46,466 nt of DNA, from NCBI GenBank assembly GCA_017512465.1, contig JAFWGH010000070.1:1-46466 (forward strand), written 5' to 3'. The position numbers and the translations under genes were made by a program. Below the pieces are notes generated by a model that was not told the origin of the DNA, did no database searches, and worked only from the letters and a program-made list of their open reading frames with translations. This DNA is from Clostridia bacterium. GTDB taxonomy: Bacteria > Bacillota > Clostridia > Oscillospirales > Acutalibacteraceae. Positions 25,710 through 33,994 of the stretch are shown here, in pieces (within the stretch, counting starts at the first letter, position 1; every line of letters starts with the position of its first letter).

Positions 25710-26999
25710 ATGAATGAATTTAAAGGAAAACGGTTACTGGTTTTAGGTGGCGGTCACGCCTCTCTACCGATTGTTAGAATCGCAAAAGAAGAAGGCGCAT
25801 ATGTCATTGTGACTGATTACTTGAAAAGTGGAGTTGCTAAGGAAATTGCGGATGAGGCACTTGTGGTTTCAACAGCCGATATAGATGCGCTTGCCGAAAT
25901 AGTAAAAGAGAAGAAAATCGATGGAGTATTCTCGGGCCCAAGCGAATTCAACATTGTTAATGTAATGAAGCTTTGCAAAAAAACCGGATTGCCGTTTTAC
26001 GCTACGGGAGAACAGTGGGATATTTGCTCGGATAAAGCGCTGTTTAAACAAATGTGTAGAGACAGTGGCGTTCCATGTGTTCCTGAGTATCATGTAACAC
26101 AAGAATTTTTGAAAGAAGATTTGGAAACAATCAAATATCCCGTGATAGTTAAGCCGGTAGATTCTTCTTCATCTCGTGGGATTACTGTTGTTCAAAGTAA
26201 AGAAGAATTAATACCTGCCTATCAAGAGGCGTTGTCTTTTTCAAAAAAAGGGCATGTAATAGTAGAGAAATATATTAATAACGACTTTGTTTTCTCTGTA
26301 AAATATGTTGCCTATAATGGTGAAATTCAGCTGCTATTAACCAGTGACAGTTATATTGTAGACCCTATTGGTCGAACCGCATTAATTGCAAATGTCACTG
26401 TTTTTCCTTCAAAGTTATACAAACAATATATTCAAACCGTTGACCCCGCTGTGAAAAAGATGTTTAAAACACTGGGCATTCAAAACGGAGCTTTCTTTAT
26501 GCAGGCACTTGTGAATCAGGAAGATGGCAATATTTATTTTCACGAGATGGGGCTGAGATTAAGTGGTGGTTACACTTATACCGTTACAGAACCGGTTACC
26601 GGCATAAGCGATGCTAAAATGATGATTCGTTATGCACTTGGCTTGGGGCTTTCATCCCCTGAAGAAATTGAAAGAATAGATCCGACATTAAAAGGACAAT
26701 TTGCTGTTTCGGTGTGTGTTCCCTTAAACCCCGGTGTGATTGCGCACATAGAAGGTGTTGAGGCTTGCCGTTCAAATTTGAATATGGTCGGATTCTTGCA
26801 GTATTACCATGAAGGCGATGAAATAACAACAAGTAAAGTCGGCACCATTGACCAGCATTTTTGTCGAATTAAACTGTTGTGCCATGATTATACAGAAATT
26901 GAAAAGTCCATTAATTTTATTATGGAGAACATAAAAGTAATTGATGTAAACGGAAAAGATATGTTATTCAAAAGATTTGACACCACCAGATTAGAATAA
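25710..26999 (+). CDS. ATP-grasp carboxylate-amine ligase (2)
   Basis: 429 aa, with GGAG upstream of ATG 25710. Same superfamily as the previous gene but not close in sequence: LVLGGGHASLPIVR (10-23), GVFSGPSEFN (72-81), SDKALFKQMC (107-116), VKPVDSSSSRG (147-157), VEKYINND (185-192) and a metal site in HEMGLRLSGG near residue 273-282. A C-terminal approximately 110-residue domain (from FAVSVCVP) resembles the small domain of biotin-carboxylase-type ligases. Two different ligases after wecE suggest either sequential acylations or a short peptide/acid substituent. Looks AT-rich relative to wecE. Substrates unknown. Confidence 0.8.
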   Translation: MNEFKGKRLLVLGGGHASLPIVRIAKEEGAYVIVTDYLKSGVAKEIADEALVVSTADIDALAEIVKEKKIDGVFSGPSEFNIVNVMKLCKKTGLPFYATGEQWDICSDKALFKQMCRDSGVPCVPEYHVTQEFLKEDLETIKYPVIVKPVDSSSSRGITVVQSKEELIPAYQEALSFSKKGHVIVEKYINNDFVFSVKYVAYNGEIQLLLTSDSYIVDPIGRTALIANVTVFPSKLYKQYIQTVDPAVKKMFKTLGIQNGAFFMQALVNQEDGNIYFHEMGLRLSGGYTYTVTEPVTGISDAKMMIRYALGLGLSSPEEIERIDPTLKGQFAVSVCVPLNPGVIAHIEGVEACRSNLNMVGFLQYYHEGDEITTSKVGTIDQHFCRIKLLCHDYTEIEKSINFIMENIKVIDVNGKDMLFKRFDTTRLE

Positions 27000-27015
27000 T
27001 TATGGAGAATGAACT

Positions 27016-28023
27016 ATGAAAGAACAGAAATTAGTTACTATTGCAATTCCTTGCTATAAATCCGCTAAAACCATTGAAGGGGTTGTTAACGCTATTGATG
27101 AAGCATTTAAAACACAATCGGAATACAACTATGAAGTTCTGCTTGTTAATGACGGCTCCCCGGATAACACGTTTGAAGTAATTCATAGAATATGCGCTCA
27201 AAACGAAAAAGTCACCGGTATAAATCTTTCCAAGAATTTTGGTCAGGGTTCTGCCAAAATGGCTGCTGTTGACTATGTAAAAGGAGAATATTTAATTTAT
27301 ATGGATGATGATGGACAACACCCTGCAAGCGGAATCTTTACGATGATAGAAGAAATTAATGATGGTTTTGACATCGTATATGCAGATTTTGAGAAAAAAA
27401 AGCATAGTGCTTTTAAAAAAATCACGAGCAAACTACATAACTGGTATTTATCAAAAATCGGTTCCAAACCAAAGGATATTAATTTGTCAAGTTTTATGGG
27501 TTTAAGTTCATTTTGCATTGAGGCACTCCAAACCAGCGGATGCCCGGTGGTGTCAATGGGAGCCTATCTGAGAAAGTTGACAAACAAAACTGTGAATGTT
27601 GATATGCCTCATTTAAAAAGAAAAGAGGGCAAATCGGGCTATTCATTTAAAAGATTGTTTAAACTTTGGAGAAGTTCTATTACTTCTTTTAACACACAAT
27701 TATTGAACTATTCGATGACAATCGGCATAATTGTCGGCACAATCGGAATTCTATCGGCAATCATCATTATTATTAGAAAACTGATTAATCCGCATATTGC
27801 TGTCGGCTATGCTTCTTTGATGGCAGGCATGCTGATTTTGAGTGCTTTGATAATGTTTTTTATTAGTATTGCCAGCGATTATATCGGAAAAATATACCTG
27901 ATTCTTTGCAAATTACCACCGTTTAAAGTCAGGGAAGTAATTAATAAACAAAGTATTAAAACAACAAAGATGATTCAAGAGAAAGGAACCAATCCTTTCG
28001 ATAATGAAGAAAAGGATTTGTGA
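27016..28023 (+). CDS. Polyprenyl-phosphate glycosyltransferase, GtrB/ArnC-like GT2
   Basis: 335 aa. GT-A domain: TIAIPCYKSA (8-17), LVNDGSPDNT (43-52), LSKNFGQGSA (71-80) and MDDDGQHP (96-103). Two membrane helices near 235-265 and 270-300 are followed by an amphipathic tail. This is the GtrB/DPM1/ArnC layout, where a sugar is moved from a nucleotide donor to undecaprenyl phosphate (monophosphate linkage). No GtrA-type small flippase is present. Its stop overlaps the start of a flippase-like gene (GTGA, 28020-28023), which may flip its product. Confidence 0.85.
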   Translation: MKEQKLVTIAIPCYKSAKTIEGVVNAIDEAFKTQSEYNYEVLLVNDGSPDNTFEVIHRICAQNEKVTGINLSKNFGQGSAKMAAVDYVKGEYLIYMDDDGQHPASGIFTMIEEINDGFDIVYADFEKKKHSAFKKITSKLHNWYLSKIGSKPKDINLSSFMGLSSFCIEALQTSGCPVVSMGAYLRKLTNKTVNVDMPHLKRKEGKSGYSFKRLFKLWRSSITSFNTQLLNYSMTIGIIVGTIGILSAIIIIIRKLINPHIAVGYASLMAGMLILSALIMFFISIASDYIGKIYLILCKLPPFKVREVINKQSIKTTKMIQEKGTNPFDNEEKDL

Positions 28024-29339
28024 TAAAGAGTGGTATTGTTTTGATTAAAAAGATAAAAAACAAATTTTCAAATGAGTTAAAAATTGCAAACGATATGGTA
28101 TTCACAATGGGTGCGACCATAGTGATGCAAATTGTTTTGCAAATTATTCTGTATCCTTTACTTAATAAATTTTTTGGCGAAAGTACAACCGGCACCATAT
28201 TATATTTTATGGGCATTGTTTATATTTTTCCGCAGGCAGTCGGCACAGCACTGTGTAATACTAGGCTTATAAGCAGAAAAACAATGGATTCCACAAATGG
28301 TGATTATTCCAAAGTATTAGCTGTTTCTTGCGTGGTTTGTGCCGCCATATGCTTTTATGCAGGGTATAAGGAAGAAAAGGATATTCTGTTCTCCCTACTG
28401 TTTGCATTGTATACAGTTATTTATGCCGTGCGTATGTATGCACTGGTGGAATTTAGATTAGGTAAAGATTTTAAGGGTTACTTTATTAATCATGCGATTG
28501 TATCGATTGGATATTTATTAGGTTTAGCGTGCTATTTTTTGTTTCACTACTGGCTTGTCATTTTCTTTGTCGGAGAAGTCTTCGGTGTTGTTCATTCTCT
28601 TGTAAAGGGTAATATTTTCAAGCCCGAAAAGCCTATCGGCAATTTAAAAAAGAATCTTAAAAATTATGCGCTGCTCATGTTCTCCCTGCTTATGCGTGAT
28701 GGTGTTAATCAATATGATAAGGTTGTCATTTTTACCCTTATCAGCTCCGATTTGGTGGCGCAGTATAATGCGGTTTCCTTAATCGGCAAATCCATGCAAA
28801 TGCTCATTAATCCTGTCAACACATTAATTGTCACATATCTTTCCGTTAAAGGTGTCGGGTTTACAAAAGCCAAGTTTAGAAAGTTTGCTATCATTGCTTT
28901 GGGCGCCGGCGTTGCTTTTTTGTTGATTTGCCAAATTGCCACACCGATTTACATTAAACTGTTTTACAGCAGTTTTTATGATCAAATCATTCATTACAGC
29001 TTTATTGTCAATTGCGGTTTGATTTTAGGCTTTGTTGCATCCTTGTTTAATTCCATCATTATGTCGCAAGGCAAAACAAGCATTTATACTGCCATTCAAA
29101 CGGTTTGGGGTGTTCTTTATATTGTTTTGGCTTATGTTTTTACACAGAAATACAGTATCGCAGGGCTTGCCGGCGTTGCGATTGTGCTTAACGGCTTGAA
29201 GTTGGTTGCCGGCATTGTCATTGCAAGAATCACTTGTGTAAACGATAATGCATCGCTCAGCGGAACAGCAGATAATAGCGCACAGATCGAAGAAGGTGCA
29301 CAAAGCACAGAAGACAACGAAACCATTTCCAAAGAATAG
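28020..29339 (+). CDS. Second flippase-like membrane protein (MOP/Wzx-type)
   Basis: 439 aa, GTG start overlapping the GtrB-like stop; a TTG at 28041 is an alternative seven codons in. About twelve helices. The KNYALLMFSLLMRDGVNQYDKVVIF segment (near residue 215-240) and the VAQYNAVSLIGKSMQMLINP region are characteristic of polysaccharide-biosynthesis flippases. It ends in a polar tail of acidic and Ser/Thr residues. Clearly different from the flippase at 20037. Four-base coupling to the GtrB-like transferase suggests they act on the same lipid-linked sugar. Confidence 0.8.
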   Translation: MIKSGIVLIKKIKNKFSNELKIANDMVFTMGATIVMQIVLQIILYPLLNKFFGESTTGTILYFMGIVYIFPQAVGTALCNTRLISRKTMDSTNGDYSKVLAVSCVVCAAICFYAGYKEEKDILFSLLFALYTVIYAVRMYALVEFRLGKDFKGYFINHAIVSIGYLLGLACYFLFHYWLVIFFVGEVFGVVHSLVKGNIFKPEKPIGNLKKNLKNYALLMFSLLMRDGVNQYDKVVIFTLISSDLVAQYNAVSLIGKSMQMLINPVNTLIVTYLSVKGVGFTKAKFRKFAIIALGAGVAFLLICQIATPIYIKLFYSSFYDQIIHYSFIVNCGLILGFVASLFNSIIMSQGKTSIYTAIQTVWGVLYIVLAYVFTQKYSIAGLAGVAIVLNGLKLVAGIVIARITCVNDNASLSGTADNSAQIEEGAQSTEDNETISKE

Positions 29340-29351
29340 CGGAGCAACATT

Positions 29352-30314
29352 ATGCCGAATATTTTACTGACAAATCACTATGAGGGCTTACCTCTGGAAA
29401 TATTGATGCATCAAATCCCATCCGGATATCAGCTTGAAGTGCTGGAGCAAGCCACACAAGAATGTTTGTTACAAAAGGCGGGTAACGCAGATTATTTTTT
29501 GGTCAGCGGCAGGCTGAAAATCACTAACGAAGTGCTTAGTAAAGCAAAAAAACTCAAAATGATTCAGCGCACCGGCGTTGGCACCGATGTGTTTGATATG
29601 AAAGCGCTTAAAAGCAAAAATATTCCTCTGTATGTCAATCAAGGTGTGAATGCGCAAAGTGTGGCGGAACATACCATATTGTTAATCTTAGCCTGTTTAA
29701 AAAGGTTAACCGTCATTAATAACAATGTGAAAAACGGCATTTGGCAAAAGCAGGAGCAAGGGCTCTCCACCTTCGAGCTGCATGGAAAAACAGTCGGTCT
29801 AATCGGCTTGGGCAATATTGGAAAGCGCGTTGCCGAGTTCTTAAATGCTTTTGGTGCAAACGTTTTGTATTATGATATCTTCTGCACCGATACAGCCGGC
29901 AGCATCAGCGTGCAATCTGTTGCGTTGGAAGAACTTTTTTCGCGCTGCGACATTATTTCTTTGCACTGCCCGTTAACGGTGCAAACAAAAGGCATCATTA
30001 ACAAAAGCTCTATTGAGAAAATGAAAGATGGAGTCATTATTGTGAATACTGCCCGTGGCGCTTTGATAAACACTTCAGATTTGCTTGAGGGGATCAAAAG
30101 CAAAAAGGTAGCTTTTGCAGGTTTGGATGTTTATGAAGAAGAACCTGTAAACAATGCAGAACTTTTCATGCAAAAAAATATTATTACCACGCCTCACATC
30201 GGCGGTGTGTCATATGACAGTTTTCACGCCATGATGCATAGAGCCGTTGAAAACATTGTGTTGTTTGAGAGCGGAAAGTTTGATGAAATTGAGAGATATA
30301 AATACGCCTATTAA
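29352..30314 (+). CDS. D-isomer-specific 2-hydroxyacid dehydrogenase
   Basis: 320 aa NAD(H)-dependent enzyme. Substrate domain 1-100 and 290-320; nucleotide domain with GLGNIG (152-157). Catalytic Arg235 in NTARG, Glu263 in YEEEP and His282 in PHIGG are all present. Family members reduce 2-keto acids to D-2-hydroxy acids (glycerate, lactate, phosphoglycerate). The C-terminal ACT regulatory domain of long SerA forms is absent. It begins the organic-acid group that runs to 37695, with a GGAG ribosome site. It may make or consume a D-hydroxy acid used by the ligases nearby; specificity unknown. Confidence 0.9.
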   Translation: MPNILLTNHYEGLPLEILMHQIPSGYQLEVLEQATQECLLQKAGNADYFLVSGRLKITNEVLSKAKKLKMIQRTGVGTDVFDMKALKSKNIPLYVNQGVNAQSVAEHTILLILACLKRLTVINNNVKNGIWQKQEQGLSTFELHGKTVGLIGLGNIGKRVAEFLNAFGANVLYYDIFCTDTAGSISVQSVALEELFSRCDIISLHCPLTVQTKGIINKSSIEKMKDGVIIVNTARGALINTSDLLEGIKSKKVAFAGLDVYEEEPVNNAELFMQKNIITTPHIGGVSYDSFHAMMHRAVENIVLFESGKFDEIERYKYAY

Positions 30315-30330
30315 CTAAGGGACTACATGT

Positions 30331-31635
30331 ATGATGAATGCAACAGATAATTTTGTTTCCTTTATTCTAAAACTGAAACAAACGACTTTTCCCGAAGCGC
30401 TTATCCAAAAATCGAAAGAATGTTTTTTAGATTATCTTGGTTGTGCCTATGCCGGCGCAAAAATGAATCGGCAAAAACTGATGAGCCGAGACTATATTAC
30501 AGGAAAATGTGAAATATTCGGTTTGGGTGTCAAAACGGATGCTTTGACAGCGGCATTTGTAAATGCCTTTAATGCACATACAACGGAGCTGGATGACGGC
30601 AATCGTTTTGGGATGATGCATTTAGGCGCAAGTATTATTTCGGCACTTTATGCTGTGCAGCAAGAAAAAGACATCTGTTTTGAAAAACTCATTACAGCCA
30701 ATATTATCGCTTATGAAGCGGGGGTACGCATTTCACTTGCCATGCAACCCTCTCACAAAGAGAAAGGCTTTCACACCTCCGGAACAGCGGGTACTATCGC
30801 CTGTGCCATTGCGGTTGCAGTTGCTTTGGATTGCAATGAAATGCAACTCAAATCCACCATTTCCGCTGCTGCAACAAGCGCCGCCGGTTTGCTTGAAATC
30901 CAAAACGGTGCTTCCGAACTCAAACCCTATAATATCGGTCATGCTGCCTTGTCCGGGTTAATGGCAGCCTACACCGGGATGATGGGCTTTGAAGCGCCTG
31001 AGGATATTCTTAACGGGCAAAGGGGACTGCTTAAACTCTTAAGCGACAATCAAAACACGCAAGTGCTATATCAAGAAAAAAGTGCATATGAAATAGAGCG
31101 AATCTATGTAAAGCCATATGCTGCATGCCGCCATTGTCACAGTGCGATTGAAGCGGCGATTTTACTCAAAAACAAATATAATATTCCGCAACAGAGCATT
31201 GAAACAATCACTGTTTATACCTATGCATTAGCCATTAAAGGGCACGATCATACACAAATTGAAAATGTTCCTTCGGCAAAACTGAGTATCCCGTTTAGCG
31301 TTGCGATTGCCTATGTGCACGCAAAAGCAGGCTTAAGCGAATTCACTGCGGATACAATCGGTGATTCGGAAGTTTTGTCTTTAACAAAAAAAGTGATTGT
31401 TAAAGAAGACAAATCATTTACGGACGATGTGTCATCAAAACGTATCGCTTGCGTTGTCATCAAAACAAAAGACAATCGGCAATATCGGCAAAGAGTGGAT
31501 TACGCCAAGGGTGATCCGGAGAATCCGATGCGTTTTGATGAACTGTGCGAAAAGTTCCAATCGCTAATGAAATGGTCGGGAAAAGAAACAATAAGCAATT
31601 CTATTATGAAAAAGATATTTAAATCCAAGGAGTAA
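30331..31635 (+). CDS. MmgE/PrpD family protein (dehydratase/decarboxylase fold)
   Basis: 434 aa. The start is one of two adjacent ATGs (30331, 30334). Family blocks: FLDYLGCAYAGAK near 30-42, NAFNAHTTELDDGNRFG (the AH-x-x-x-DD box), GFHTSGTAGTIACAIAVA near 147-164 (the H-x-T-x-x-x-G box), and KPYAACRHCHSAIEAA (the C-x-x-x-H box). Characterised relatives are 2-methylcitrate dehydratase and cis-aconitate decarboxylase, so the substrate is probably a di- or tricarboxylate. There is no methylcitrate synthase or lyase partner (PrpC/PrpB), so a propionate pathway is not indicated. The next gene starts one base after the stop. Confidence 0.88.
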   Translation: MMNATDNFVSFILKLKQTTFPEALIQKSKECFLDYLGCAYAGAKMNRQKLMSRDYITGKCEIFGLGVKTDALTAAFVNAFNAHTTELDDGNRFGMMHLGASIISALYAVQQEKDICFEKLITANIIAYEAGVRISLAMQPSHKEKGFHTSGTAGTIACAIAVAVALDCNEMQLKSTISAAATSAAGLLEIQNGASELKPYNIGHAALSGLMAAYTGMMGFEAPEDILNGQRGLLKLLSDNQNTQVLYQEKSAYEIERIYVKPYAACRHCHSAIEAAILLKNKYNIPQQSIETITVYTYALAIKGHDHTQIENVPSAKLSIPFSVAIAYVHAKAGLSEFTADTIGDSEVLSLTKKVIVKEDKSFTDDVSSKRIACVVIKTKDNRQYRQRVDYAKGDPENPMRFDELCEKFQSLMKWSGKETISNSIMKKIFKSKE

Positions 31636-31636
31636 C

Positions 31637-32572
31637 ATGATGAATACATCTTTGAAAGCAACAAAAGATTTTTTAAAAGAGATAGGTATGCCACAGGGGG
31701 ATGCCTATGATTTGCCGACCTCGCAAAAAAGATTTGCAGATGGCGGTCAATATCGCTTTGAAGTGCCCGGCATACAGGGTCCCAAGGTTATGAAAGCGCT
31801 GTTGGAGGAGATTGATGCCTATGGCTTATATTTGCACAGGGTTACCCAAACAAAGGGCATTATGTCGCTGACCGATAAAGAGATTGCCGAAATGGTGGCG
31901 CTTGCCGCACAGTGGGATACCGATTTAATTCTCGCTATCGGACCGCGTGCAACCACCGATACCAGTGCTTCCGTCAATACCCCCGAAGGGGTTAGAATGG
32001 GCTACAGACTTAGAGGGCAAGACCAAATTATCAGAGCGGTTGAGGATGTAAAACGCGCCTGTCGGCTCGGTTGCACTTCCTTCCTTGTGTATGATGAAGG
32101 CTGCTTGTGGCTATTAAATGAAATGCGCAAAGCGGGCGAAATACCGGCAAACTGTCATTTTAAAATTTCCGCACATGCAGGGCACGGGAATCCCTGCTCC
32201 GCAAAACTGCTGGAAATGATTGGTGCCGATTCCATCAACCCGGTCAGAGACATTCAATTGCAGCACCTTGCCGCCATGCGGCAAGCCGTGGATTGCGCAA
32301 TTGATATTCATACGGAAAACCCGAAATCCACCGGCGGCTTTATCCGCCATTACGAGGTGCCCGAAATGATACGCGTGGCAGCGCCGATTTACCTCAAAAC
32401 CGGCGGCTCCGTTGCACTCACCCACAGCTGGGACAGCTCGGTGGAGGATGCAAAAAAGAGAGCAAAGCAGGTACATTTGGTACATAGAATGATTCAAGAG
32501 TACTATCCCGAAGCTATTCAATCTCCAAAAGGAATTAAGAAGGAGGAAAGGAAAAATCTCTATGGACGTTAA
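31637..32572 (+). CDS. Unrecognised protein, possibly TIM-barrel
   Basis: 311 aa (ATG 31637 or 31640, AAGGAG upstream). I do not assign a family. The pattern of strand-helix repeats (DLILAIGPR, CTSFLVYDEG, HFKISAHAGHG, ADSINPVRD, AIDIHTENP, PIYLKTGGS) looks like a beta/alpha barrel. Conserved-looking polar residues sit at strand ends: HAGHG near 183-187 and HTENPKSTGG near 221-230. No signal peptide or membrane segment. It is coupled on both sides, one base after the PrpD-like gene and overlapping the permease by 11 bases, so it almost certainly works in the same pathway. A metal- or PLP-independent lyase, isomerase or peptidase-like role cannot be separated by eye. Confidence 0.75.
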   Translation: MMNTSLKATKDFLKEIGMPQGDAYDLPTSQKRFADGGQYRFEVPGIQGPKVMKALLEEIDAYGLYLHRVTQTKGIMSLTDKEIAEMVALAAQWDTDLILAIGPRATTDTSASVNTPEGVRMGYRLRGQDQIIRAVEDVKRACRLGCTSFLVYDEGCLWLLNEMRKAGEIPANCHFKISAHAGHGNPCSAKLLEMIGADSINPVRDIQLQHLAAMRQAVDCAIDIHTENPKSTGGFIRHYEVPEMIRVAAPIYLKTGGSVALTHSWDSSVEDAKKRAKQVHLVHRMIQEYYPEAIQSPKGIKKEERKNLYGR

Positions 32573-33971
32573 TAAAAGCAAATTTAATCCGGTTTTGCGT
32601 TCCGGAGATGTGCTGGTAGTTGCCTTTGGCGCCATGATAGGTTGGGGGTGGGTTGTTTCCTCCGGTCAGTGGATTCAAGAAGGCGGCATTATCGGCACCA
32701 TTCTCGGCTTTTTAATCGGTGGCATTATGATTTATTTCGTGGGGCTTTGTTATGCAGAGTTAACCACAGCAATGCCTTTGTGTGGCGGGGAACATGTATT
32801 CAGTTTTAAAGCATTCGGACCGATAGGTTCGTATATCTGCACGTGGGCAATTATTCTTAGTTACATCGGGGTTGTGTGCTACGAAGCGGTATCATTCCCC
32901 ACAATTTTGCAGTACATATTCCCGAACATGTTAAAAGGGTATATGTATACTATTAATGGCTTCGATGTGTATGCCAGCTGGGTTGCCATTTCTATTGTAA
33001 TGTCGGTAATTGTAGTAGTGTTAAATATTATCGGCACCAAAAAAGCGGCGATTTTTCAAAAAGTGTTAACCATTATTATTGCTGCTGTCGGCATTTTACT
33101 GGTTGTAGCTTCTTCTATCAGCGGTGATATTGAGAATGTACAGAGCCAAATGTTTTTGGGAGAAAAAAGCGGCGATATATTAATGAATATTTTTAAAGTC
33201 GCCATTATGACACCGTTTTTCTTCTTCGGGTTCGATGTGATACCGCAAGCAGCGGAAGAGATTAGAGTGCCGCTTAAAAAAATCGGCAAATTGATGTTGC
33301 TTTCCATTGTCTTGGCAGTGACTTTTTATGTGTTAGTTGTTTTTGCTGTCGGTTATATACTGAATGCAGGTGAAATTGCAAATTCCATGAATACAACAGG
33401 GCTTGTAACAGCAGATGCTATGGCAAAAGCATTCAGTTCATCTGCAATGGCAAAAGTGCTCATTATCGGTGGCTTATGCGGTATTATTACAAGTTGGAAC
33501 TCTTTTCTAATCGGCGGCAGTCGTGCCATTTACTCCATGTCCGAATCACGAATGATTCCGGAAGTGTTCGGGAAATTGCACGGTAAGTTTAAAACACCGA
33601 TAACAGCGCTGTTGTTAATTGGCGGGTTGTCTATTCTGGCACCGTTTTTTGGCAGAACGATGCTTGTATGGATAGTGGATGCGGGCAATTTTGCCTGCTG
33701 CCTTGCATACTGCATTGTAGCATTATCTTTCGTTAGACTTCGTTCTAAAGAGCCGACAATGGAAAGACCGTATAAAATTAAACATTATAAAATTGTAGGT
33801 ATAATTGCTATTTTAATGTCCGGCGGAATGGCGGCAATGTACTTAATTCCCGGAACAAATTGTTCACTTGTTTGGCAGGAATGGATTATTGTTGCCGGTT
33901 GGGTAGTTTTGGGAATAGTGCTTGCTATAAGAAGTTATGTAAAATATAAAGGTAAATTTAAAATAGATTAG
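32562..33971 (+). CDS. APC-superfamily amino acid/organic cation permease
   Basis: 469 aa with about twelve membrane helices. The first helix carries the unwound substrate motif GAMIGWGWVVSSGQW (about 24-38). ELTTAMPLCGGEHVFSFKAFG follows helix two, typical of the APC family. FGFDVIPQAAEEIR near 223-236 is the conserved helix-six region. A very strong AAGGAGGAAAGG precedes ATG 32562, which overlaps the previous gene by 11 bases. It is the only small-molecule transporter in the window and the likely importer or exporter for the organic-acid pathway. An amino acid or amine is the best guess for its substrate. Confidence 0.88.
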   Translation: MDVNKSKFNPVLRSGDVLVVAFGAMIGWGWVVSSGQWIQEGGIIGTILGFLIGGIMIYFVGLCYAELTTAMPLCGGEHVFSFKAFGPIGSYICTWAIILSYIGVVCYEAVSFPTILQYIFPNMLKGYMYTINGFDVYASWVAISIVMSVIVVVLNIIGTKKAAIFQKVLTIIIAAVGILLVVASSISGDIENVQSQMFLGEKSGDILMNIFKVAIMTPFFFFGFDVIPQAAEEIRVPLKKIGKLMLLSIVLAVTFYVLVVFAVGYILNAGEIANSMNTTGLVTADAMAKAFSSSAMAKVLIIGGLCGIITSWNSFLIGGSRAIYSMSESRMIPEVFGKLHGKFKTPITALLLIGGLSILAPFFGRTMLVWIVDAGNFACCLAYCIVALSFVRLRSKEPTMERPYKIKHYKIVGIIAILMSGGMAAMYLIPGTNCSLVWQEWIIVAGWVVLGIVLAIRSYVKYKGKFKID

Positions 33972-33994
33972 TTAATCGAAACAGGAGAAGCGAT

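Noticed and set aside
25610..25716. Open +1 frame after the first ATP-grasp gene, possible C-terminal extension by frameshift
   Set aside because: The ATP-grasp protein already ends normally, two in-frame stops follow, and the open frame has no start or motif.
30331..31635. Methylcitrate cycle (propionate use)
   Set aside because: No methylcitrate synthase, methylisocitrate lyase or PrpE nearby; only the PrpD fold is shared.
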